Below the pieces are notes generated by a model. That model was not told where the DNA came from. It saw only the letters and a list, made by a program, of their open reading frames with translations, and made no database searches. Positions 41,469 to 46,373 of a stretch of DNA of 46,373 nt are shown piece after piece. The stretch comes from Deltaproteobacteria bacterium (GTDB lineage Bacteria > Desulfobacterota > Binatia > HRBIN30 > JACQVA1): assembly GCA_016210005.1 (NCBI GenBank), contig JACQVA010000249.1, forward strand, positions 1 to 46,373, read 5' to 3'. Position 1 is the stretch's first letter, and each line of letters opens with the position of its first letter. Position numbers and translations under genes: made by a program.

Positions 41469-42593
41469 TCACCGCCAGCTTCTGCTCTGGCGCTTGCCAT
41501 CCCGCGGCAGTGGGCAGGCGGTGACCATGAAATCGGCGCCAACCCGCCGCACGCGCACCGCCCCCAGCTCCCACGCTTCGCGCATGGCACGCACGCCCAG
41601 CGCATCGAGCATCGGCCGGCCGTCGCCGCCGATCAGCTTAGGAGCGTAAAACAACACCATACGATCCACCAATCTGGCCTTGAGCGCGCTGGCCGCCACC
41701 GCCGCGCCTCCTTCGATTAGAACCGCGCTCACCCCGGCCCGCCCCAACCACGCCAACACCTGCCTGAGCGAGACGCCACCTCGCACCGCCGGCACTCGCA
41801 CCAGTTGCACCCCCCGCACCTGTAGCCGGCGCCATTTCGCCCCGCCGGCCAGCGCGGTGGCCACCACAGTAGCTGCTGGGCCTGTGTTTGTCAGCACCCG
41901 GGCGGTTTCGGAAATCCGCAGCCGGCGGTCGAGCACGACGCGCAGCGGATCGCGCCCGCCCGGCAACCGGCAGGTCAGCGCCGGATCATCGCGAATGACC
42001 GTCTCTACTCCCACCAGCACGGCGTCGTGCTGATCGCGCAGGCGGTGGGCGATGGCGCGGGCGGCCTCGCCGGTGATCCACTTCGAGTCACCCGTGCAGG
42101 TCGCGATCCGACCATCGAGCGAGGCGGCGAGTTTGAGCGTCACCAGGGGCAGACCGGTGGTGACGTGTTTACGGAAGGCCGAGATCAAGTCGTCGCAGTC
42201 CGCCTGTGCCACCCCGGCCACCACCGCGATGCCGGCGCGCCGCAGCCTACCGGCGCCGTCACCCTCGACTTGCGGGTTGGGGTCGCGCGCGCCAAACACG
42301 ACCCGCGCGATGCCCGCGGCCGTGATCGCCTCGGTGCACGGCGGCGTGCGGCCGAGGTGGGCGCAGGGCTCCAGCGTCACGTACAGTGTGGCCCCGCGTG
42401 CGCGCCCGGCCGCTTGCCGGAGCGCGACCACTTCCGCGTGCGCTTGGCCCGCGCGCGCGTGAAAGCCGCGGCCGACGACGCTGCCGCCGCGCACCACCAG
42501 CGCGCCCACCGGAGGGTTGGGACTGGTGCGCCCGAGCCCGCGGCGCGCCAGCCGCAGTGCCTGGCGCATGAAATAGGCATCGTCGTGCGCCAC
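41469..42593 (-). CDS. ribD: Bifunctional riboflavin deaminase/reductase RibD
   Basis: A 374-residue enzyme that deaminates and then reduces the pyrimidine product of GTP cyclohydrolase II. The N-terminal deaminase has the zinc motif HAEVVAL and PCAHLGRTPPC; the C-terminal reductase has 'LPLVTLKLAASLDGRIATCT', 'SKWITGEAARAIAHRLRDQH', 'GVETVIRDDPALTCRLPGGR' and 'GVSAVLIEGGAAVAASAL'. The GTG at 42593 begins the protein VAHDDAYF; an ATG eight codons later would cut into the first helix. It is 11 nt after nrdR and 109 nt before ribBA, a gap in which many genomes have ribE. Confidence 0.93.
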   Translation of the reverse strand: MAHDDAYFMRQALRLARRGLGRTSPNPPVGALVVRGGSVVGRGFHARAGQAHAEVVALRQAAGRARGATLYVTLEPCAHLGRTPPCTEAITAAGIARVVFGARDPNPQVEGDGAGRLRRAGIAVVAGVAQADCDDLISAFRKHVTTGLPLVTLKLAASLDGRIATCTGDSKWITGEAARAIAHRLRDQHDAVLVGVETVIRDDPALTCRLPGGRDPLRVVLDRRLRISETARVLTNTGPAATVVATALAGGAKWRRLQVRGVQLVRVPAVRGGVSLRQVLAWLGRAGVSAVLIEGGAAVAASALKARLVDRMVLFYAPKLIGGDGRPMLDALGVRAMREAWELGAVRVRRVGADFMVTACPLPRDGKRQSRSWR

Positions 42594-42604
42594 GGTCGCT
42601 CGCC

Positions 42605-43099
42605 TTACGTTGCCCGCGAACGGCGCTTGCGCGGCGGGCCGCCGGCGCGCTCCTTGATCAAATCTTGTAGCTCGCGCATGAACTCGCCGGCGTCCTTGAA
42701 CGAGCGGTACACCGAGGCAAAGCGCACGTAGGCCACTTGATCGAGTTTGTGCAGCTCGCGCATCACCGCCTCGCCGATGACGGTGCTCGGCACTTCCTTC
42801 TCACCGCGCTCCGAGAGACTGCGCTCGATGCGATCGGCGATCTGCTCGATTACCGTGATGCCGACCGGGCGCTTCTCGCACGCGCGCTTGAGGCCGTTGA
42901 CGATCTTGCTGCGATCGAACTCCTCACGGCTGCCGTCGCGTTTGACCACCAGCGGCAGCATTTCTTCCACCCGCTCGTAGGTGGTGAAGCGACGCTGGCA
43001 CTTGTCGCACTCGCGGCGGCGGCGGATCACCGCGCCGTCCTTGCTCAGGCGCGAATCGATGACCCGGTTCTCCAGGTCGGCGCAGAACGGGCATTTCAT
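42605..43099 (-). CDS. nrdR: Transcriptional repressor NrdR
   Basis: A 164-residue NrdR. The N-terminal zinc ribbon is MKCPFC...ECDKC (residues 3-34), followed by the ATP-cone domain ('[20 protein letters not shown]'). It represses ribonucleotide reductase genes in response to dATP/ATP binding. The C-terminal tail '[13 protein letters not shown]' is basic and specific to this lineage. It is the first gene of the minus-strand run nrdR-ribD-ribBA-ribH-nusB-leuS-lptE; nrdR-rib-nusB linkage is widespread. No NrdR box was seen upstream. Confidence 0.94.
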   Translation of the reverse strand: MKCPFCADLENRVIDSRLSKDGAVIRRRRECDKCQRRFTTYERVEEMLPLVVKRDGSREEFDRSKIVNGLKRACEKRPVGITVIEQIADRIERSLSERGEKEVPSTVIGEAVMRELHKLDQVAYVRFASVYRSFKDAGEFMRELQDLIKERAGGPPRKRRSRAT

Positions 43100-43309
43100 G
43101 GGCGCTCTAAAGGCCGGTCGTGCTTAGCGAAAAGGCGCGATGAAGGGAAGGGAGAATGCGCCGCGGCCTGGGCCTGGAGGAAAGCTCGGAAACGGCTGGC
43201 GCAGCGGCCAGGTCCTTCCTGTCCGCCGCGGCCGTCAACACCACCGCTTGCTGCCACGCTTGACCGGCTGGGGTGCATTCGGTACGAATGCCCCCTCGCC
43301 AGCCGGTGC

Positions 43310-43382
43310 GGGCAGGTAGCTCAGTCGGTAGAGCAAAGGACTGAAAATCCTTGTGTCGAGTGTTCGATTCACTCCCTGCCCA
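43310..43382 (+). tRNA. tRNA-Phe (GAA)
   Basis: A full cloverleaf can be drawn: acceptor GGGCAGG/CCTGCCC, D-arm GCTC/GAGC, anticodon stem AAGGA/TCCTT with loop CTGAAAA (anticodon GAA), a 5-nt variable loop and T-arm GAGTG/CACTC with loop TTCGATT. The 3' CCA is not encoded. The gene is directly followed by an integrase gene, and its 3' half is the probable attachment site of the element to the right. Confidence 0.95.
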
Positions 43383-43428
43383 CTTCTTTTCGCATACTTG
43401 GCTAGACGGATAGCCATCCAGGTCGAAA

Positions 43429-43449
43429 TTGTCCGAGATTTGTCCGAGA
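43429..43449. repeat. Paired direct repeats near attachment site
   Basis: TTGTCCGAGA occurs twice (43429-43438 and 43440-43449), 11 bp from start to start, i.e. one helical turn, in the 85-nt gap between tRNA and integrase. Such repeats are often integrase arm-type binding sites. Pattern only. Confidence 0.45.
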
Positions 43450-43467
43450 AATTTCGGGAACAGGCCA

Positions 43468-44598
43468 TCAGCGCGCCGGTGTCGCGGCCCCAAGAGGCAC
43501 CACGCGCGCCGGTGGTTGCTGCGAGAGATGCGTGTGCAGCTTGTCGGCGGCGGCCGTGAGGTCCGCTTCGCTCACGATGTTGTAGCGGTCGAAGATCGCG
43601 CGCGTCTTGTGTCCGGACAGCGCCATGCAGACACGTTCCGGGATGCCGGCCCGCACCATGTTGCGGACGGCAGAGCGTCGCAGGTCATGCGGCGTGAGTC
43701 CCTTGTGTATCAGCTCGGGTTCGCCAGCCGGCGTGAATTTGCCGGATGGCACCATTGCGCCGAGCCCGGCGGCCACGCAGGCACGAGCCCACGACTTGCG
43801 GAAAGCGCCGATCGGCTTGCCGTCGACGTGGAAGACGTGCACGCAATCCAGCCGGCGAACCGTGGCGGCCCGCTCGATCACTTCGAGCAGGTCACCGCTC
43901 AACGGCAGTACCCGGCCCGTCTTGTTTTTCGAGCGTTCCGGTCGCAAGCGGACCACGCGGCCGGTAAGGTCGATGTCGCGCCATTCGAGCGACCGCATCT
44001 CGCTCATCCGCCAGCCGGAGAAGTACAGGAACGCGACCGGGTCCTTGAGTCGGTCCGGCAGCGCGCCGTGCAAGGCGAGGAAGCTGCCGTGATCGACGAA
44101 GCCTTGTCGGGCATTGTGCTCTTCCAGCATCGGGATATGCGGCCGGGTCGACAGGCGGCCGGCTTCGATGGCCAGCGAGAACATCCGCTTCAATGCAGCC
44201 AGCTCTCGGTTGATGGTGGCATTTGCCGCGCCGTCCTGTTGGCGTGCCGTCACGTGTGCCCGGATACGGTCCGTGGTCAGGTCAACCGCGCGCATCAACG
44301 CGAAGCTGGTTCGGAGATGCTTCAGCTTTTGGGTCAGGGTGTGCGCTGAACGCTTGCCGTTGATGGCGTAGTCGCGCTCGAGGTCCGCCGCCAACTCCTC
44401 GAACGTGACCTTCTCTTCTTGCGGTCCGGTCAGCCGGCCACGGCCGATTTCGCCGAGCCGCTTCTTGAGCAGCTTGCTGGCGAGTTTCTCGCCCTGCTTG
44501 TCCGTGGCGTGCGTGCTCTCCCGGTATTCCTTGCCGCGGTGCGAGTAGGCTATCCACCACACGGCGCCGCGTTGAAACATCCGTCCCATGCCGTTCAT
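43468..44598 (-). CDS. Tyrosine recombinase/integrase
   Basis: A 376-residue phage-type integrase. The N-terminus 'MGRMFQRGAVWWIAYSHRGK' is the arm-binding domain (DUF3596/SAM-like type), the core-binding domain follows, and the catalytic domain has the Arg of 'FSGWRMSEMRSLEW', the HxxR of 'LTPHDLRRSAVRNM', the SGHK motif and the final Tyr in 'IFDRYNIV'. ATG 44598 has GGGAGGA at proper distance and overlaps the stop of the upstream RHH gene (ATGA). Pointing at the tRNA is the usual orientation for a tRNA-integrated element. Confidence 0.92.
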   Translation of the reverse strand: MNGMGRMFQRGAVWWIAYSHRGKEYRESTHATDKQGEKLASKLLKKRLGEIGRGRLTGPQEEKVTFEELAADLERDYAINGKRSAHTLTQKLKHLRTSFALMRAVDLTTDRIRAHVTARQQDGAANATINRELAALKRMFSLAIEAGRLSTRPHIPMLEEHNARQGFVDHGSFLALHGALPDRLKDPVAFLYFSGWRMSEMRSLEWRDIDLTGRVVRLRPERSKNKTGRVLPLSGDLLEVIERAATVRRLDCVHVFHVDGKPIGAFRKSWARACVAAGLGAMVPSGKFTPAGEPELIHKGLTPHDLRRSAVRNMVRAGIPERVCMALSGHKTRAIFDRYNIVSEADLTAAADKLHTHLSQQPPARVVPLGAATPAR

Positions 44599-44768
44599 GG
44601 TTTGGTTCCTCCCTTCTGCGGACGCTTCAAGTACAGTTCGAGCGCTTCCGCAACCAGGTCTTGAAAGTCGCGGCGTTCGTCGAGTGCCCGGTGGCGAGCC
44701 GCGCGCCAGAGGTCGGCGGGTAACTTCACCGTGCATTTCACCGTTTCGGCAGGCTCCTTGGTCTTCAT
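44595..44768 (-). CDS. Small ribbon-helix-helix-like protein
   Basis: A 57-residue protein, too short for most gene finders, which I read directly. It starts MKTKEPAETVKCTVKLP, a ribbon strand, followed by 'ADLWRAARHRALDERRDFQD' and 'LVAEALELYLKR', two helices of a CopG/Arc-like domain. Its TGA overlaps the ATG of the integrase (ATGA). It may act as a regulator or excision factor for the integrase; translational coupling is likely. The first gene of the pair, with only 48 nt to the next gene upstream. Confidence 0.7.
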   Translation of the reverse strand: MKTKEPAETVKCTVKLPADLWRAARHRALDERRDFQDLVAEALELYLKRPQKGGTKP

Positions 44769-44816
44769 GCGGACATCCTACGCTCGCCCCGGACGGCTGT
44801 CAAGACATATGAACGG

Positions 44817-45167
44817 CTACACGGATAGGCGGCCCTGTCGGGTTTGGATGTATCGGGCGATGCCGTGGCTGCTGAAGCGCAGCAGGCGACCTTGTGGTAC
44901 GCGGAAGGGCAGTTGCTTGGCGTGACGGTAGAGCCAGTCCTTCGATGCGCCGAGCCGTGCCGCCGCGGCCGTCACGTCAAGCAGCGTGTCCGGCTCCGCC
45001 GGCCGGTGTCCGTTGCGTGCCGATACGGTGATCAGTGCTCCGAGCAGTCCGCTCTGCAAACTGACACACCGGGACAGTAGCCCTTGCAGCACCTCCACGG
45101 GGAGCTCGGCCGCGCGCTCGGGATGCGCCGCTAAATCGTCGAGGGTTGGAACGGCGGTGAGGCTCAC
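44817..45167 (-). CDS. AlpA/excisionase-like HTH protein
   Basis: A 116-residue protein. The C-terminal half is a winged-helix excisionase/MerR-type domain: 'LLDVTAAAARLGASKDWLYR' then 'HAKQLPFRVPQGRLLRFSSH', ending in 'GIARYIQTRQGRLSV'. The N-terminal half is an unassigned helical region. GTG 45167 overlaps the TGA of the nuclease gene (GTGA) and is used; an in-frame start 21 nt upstream lies in the nuclease gene. It probably regulates the element's excision or transcription. Confidence 0.72.
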   Translation of the reverse strand: MSLTAVPTLDDLAAHPERAAELPVEVLQGLLSRCVSLQSGLLGALITVSARNGHRPAEPDTLLDVTAAAARLGASKDWLYRHAKQLPFRVPQGRLLRFSSHGIARYIQTRQGRLSV

Positions 45168-45442
45168 AGTTCCCGCACCTCGGGCCACCGCTGGCGATCA
45201 CGCCAGACGTGCACCAGCCGCTTGCAGTTCGAGGGGCAGGCGAAGCCGGCCAAGGTCTCGCGCTCTGCCGGTGACGGCGCCCGGTTGCTCTTGCACTGCA
45301 CAAGCACGAAGTCGGTGGCGCTCACGCCGATCAAGTCCCATGCGCCGAGACTGCCAGCGGCACGGGTCACGCAGTAGCCGGCGGTTTCGAGCAGCCGGCG
45401 GCTGCGATGCTCGTTCCTGGTGCCCTTGCGCTTGGCGTTCAT
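45164..45442 (-). CDS. Small PD-(D/E)XK nuclease-like protein
   Basis: A 92-residue protein with a Holliday-junction-resolvase-like pattern. It reads 'KGTRNEHRSRRLLETAGYCV', then 'GSLGAWDLIGVSATDFVLVQ' and CKSNR: Glu11, the Asp of AWD and the Gln-x-Lys of QCK match the E...D...(E/Q)xK core. Such proteins are found in prophages and mobile elements. The stop overlaps the GTG of the HTH gene, so the two are translationally coupled. Confidence 0.65.
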   Translation of the reverse strand: MNAKRKGTRNEHRSRRLLETAGYCVTRAAGSLGAWDLIGVSATDFVLVQCKSNRAPSPAERETLAGFACPSNCKRLVHVWRDRQRWPEVREL

Positions 45443-45482
45443 GACGCTTGCCTCTTCGGCGTGGGTTTCCTATTCTGCGCAC

Positions 45483-45716
45483 ATGGCCAGCACATCTGCC
45501 GTTCGGCGCCCAGTGGTACCCTCGCCGCGCAGCCAGGGCATCCCGCTCGACGATGAGCCGATAACGGCGGCCGAGATTCGCGGCGTCGCTGAAGCGCGCG
45601 CGGCCTTCGCTCGCGGCGAGTATTACACTCTCGAAGAAGCGAAAGCGCATGTGGCGCGTCTACGTTCCAAAGCCCGTACTCAAAAGCCTCGGACGCTTCC
45701 CGGCAAGGGACGCTGA
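45483..45716 (+). CDS. RelB/antitoxin-like protein
   Basis: A 77-residue protein with the C-terminal pattern of antitoxins beside RelE: 'ITAAEIRGVAEARAAFARGE' then 'YYTLEEAKAHVARLRSKART'. The ATG at 45483 is used; the frame is open further upstream but that part overlaps the nuclease gene on the other strand. Its last 68 nt overlap the toxin gene in another frame, as in coupled antitoxin-toxin pairs. Divergent from the nuclease gene with a 40-nt gap, which should hold the promoter. Confidence 0.68.
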   Translation: MASTSAVRRPVVPSPRSQGIPLDDEPITAAEIRGVAEARAAFARGEYYTLEEAKAHVARLRSKARTQKPRTLPGKGR

Positions 45717-45897
45717 CCGAATCTGGGCCGCGCTCGATGCCATGAAGCGCGCGCCCTTCGGCGGGGACATCCGGGACTTGGGCGACGGGACGTATCGCCG
45801 CCGAGTCGGCGCCTATCGCATCCGCTTTGACGTCGCCTGGAACACCCGCACCGTGAGCGTGCTGTGGGTCCGGCGCCGCACCAGCATTACGTACTGA
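45649..45897 (+). CDS. RelE/ParE-family toxin
   Basis: An 82-residue RelE/ParE-fold toxin: 'WRVYVPKPVLKSLGRFPARD' (N-terminal strand and helix), 'DLGDGTYRRRVGAYRIRFDV' and the C-terminal strand 'TVSVLWVRRRTSITY'. Arginines of 'YRRRVGAYRIRF' fit the mRNA-interferase surface, but no catalytic assignment can be made. The start overlaps the antitoxin by 68 nt without an obvious ribosome site, so coupled translation is expected. Confidence 0.78.
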   Translation: MWRVYVPKPVLKSLGRFPARDADRIWAALDAMKRAPFGGDIRDLGDGTYRRRVGAYRIRFDVAWNTRTVSVLWVRRRTSITY

Positions 45898-45911
45898 AGA
45901 CGTAGCCCTAT

Positions 45912-46103
45912 TCATGGCGCCCGCAACGCCCGCACCCGGCACCAGAGGATGAACGCCCAGGCGCACACGACGAGCAGCTCTTGCTCGATCTCGCCGGTCA
46001 GCTCGCCGGGCGGTTGCTGAAAGCTACGGTCGCCGTAGGTGACGGCGCCCACCTCGAGGCGCTTGGCGACGGCCGCGGCGAAGGTCGGGAAGGCCTCGGT
46101 CAT
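45912..46103 (-). CDS. Unknown small protein of mobile element
   Basis: A 63-residue protein beginning 'TEAFPTFAAAVAKRLEVGAV' then 'TYGDRSFQQPPGELTGEIEQ' and ending in a hydrophobic 'ELLVVCAWAFILWCRVRALR'. Not recognised; the pattern resembles small element-borne or phage proteins. Its ATG overlaps the stop of the gene upstream (ATGA), so it is probably translated with it. Confidence 0.5.
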   Translation of the reverse strand: MTEAFPTFAAAVAKRLEVGAVTYGDRSFQQPPGELTGEIEQELLVVCAWAFILWCRVRALRAP

Positions 46104-46373
46104 TGCAACACCCGAGACGTGGGGAAGGTCGCCTTGACCATCCCGATAGCTTGCAGCTCGGCCACGGTTTTGCCCCGGAGCCGCTCGACTTCGTCGAAGA
46201 AGATCACCGGGAGCCCGGCCCGCAGAATCTCAGGATGGTCGGCAAGGGTGTCGTCGTCGGCTACCACCCACACGTCACCGATGGCCGTTCCAACCAACTT
46301 GAAGGCCACCAGCTCGCCGGTGTCGGGGTCGAACGTAGTGGAAAAATGTTCGCGGTTACGTTCCGGAATCGAC
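46100..46373 (-). CDS. Unknown protein, 5'-truncated by window edge
   Basis: The frame is open from the window's right edge to TGA at 46100 and the encoded protein looks coherent throughout: 'FDPDTGELVAFKLVGTAIGD', then 'VWVVADDDTLADHPEILRAG' and 'LPVIFFDEVERLRGKTVAEL'. An internal GTG at 46309 is possible, but the coding pattern before it suggests the real start is outside. Not recognised. It overlaps the next small gene by 4 nt. Confidence 0.55.
   Translation of the reverse strand, partial: SIPERNREHFSTTFDPDTGELVAFKLVGTAIGDVWVVADDDTLADHPEILRAGLPVIFFDEVERLRGKTVAELQAIGMVKATFPTSRVLQ

Larger units (their letters stand above)
43361..46373. mobile_element. Integrative element, left end at tRNA-Phe
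   Basis: The tRNA-Phe 3' end (from about 43361) is a typical attachment core, a tyrosine integrase faces it from 43468 and the following genes are element-type: RHH protein, AlpA-like HTH, nuclease, toxin-antitoxin and unknown ORFs. The upstream neighbours are core genes. The right end (a repeat of the tRNA 3' end) is not in the window, so the size is unknown; this could be a prophage, plasmid-like or genomic island. Confidence 0.72.

Noticed and set aside
43100-43309. Hairpin GCATTC-N5-GAATGC (43275-43291) as regulatory site
   Set aside because: A short stem without a T-run, ahead of the tRNA; no evidence of a specific role, and no NrdR box could be placed here.

Overview
The window is high-GC, densely coded DNA from a Gram-negative bacterium: it has genes for LPS assembly (lptE), a TolC-type outer-membrane channel, the lipid II flippase murJ, and Tat and lipoprotein signals. 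The mix of an F420/LLM-type flavin oxidoreductase, acyl-CoA and enoyl-CoA enzymes, many TetR regulators, a DUF1800/DUF1501 pair, a secreted GH44 with a Thr-Pro-Arg tail, and an nrdR-ribD-ribBA-ribH-nusB-leuS-lptE housekeeping run suggests a Deltaproteobacteria-like or Binatota-like soil or groundwater lineage. That placement is inference; no rRNA is present.

Layout. 0.4-6.0 kb (+): a CorA metal channel, then a MacA/MacB-like tripartite exporter (TolC-type channel, lipoprotein adaptor, ATPase, permease). 6.1-7.6 kb: a truncated ATPase remnant and an acyl-CoA dehydrogenase. 8.0-15.6 kb (+): the most striking locus, a tight four-gene cluster encoding type II DMSO-reductase-family molybdoenzyme subunits in the order alpha1, beta, an Lgt-like membrane protein, alpha2. 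The two alphas have the same length (923 aa) and neither has a Tat signal. The gamma heme subunit and delta chaperone expected from ethylbenzene or steroid C25 dehydrogenases are not next to them. 15.6-20.1 kb: a nucleotidyltransferase pseudogene with an internal deletion, an MIO-type aromatic amino acid lyase, an LLM oxidoreductase (-) and a phytoene-desaturase-like FAD enzyme closed by a clear terminator. 20.2-24.3 kb (+): a three-gene export cluster (c-type-cytochrome-like protein, DUF1800, DUF1501). 24.4-29.2 kb: a DUF523/DUF1722 protein, a secreted GH44 glycosidase (-) and a methyltransferase (-).

29.3-33.9 kb is regulator-rich. Two divergent TetR genes each carry their own palindromic operator, followed by a DUF6125-like protein, a crotonase, a third TetR, an SRPBCC protein and a MoaD-like sulfur carrier. 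Two related hairpin-forming intergenic repeats lie here. 33.9-43.1 kb is core genome: murJ (-), rpsT (+, UUG start) and a minus-strand run nrdR-ribD-ribBA-ribH-nusB-leuS-lptE. The DHBP-synthase half of RibBA has lost catalytic residues, and riboflavin synthase is absent from the cluster.

43.3-46.4 kb is the left end of an integrative element inserted at tRNA-Phe(GAA): a tyrosine integrase, a 57-aa ribbon-helix-helix-like protein overlapping it, an AlpA/excisionase-like protein, a small PD-(D/E)XK nuclease, a RelB/RelE-type toxin-antitoxin pair and two unknown genes, the last running off the window.
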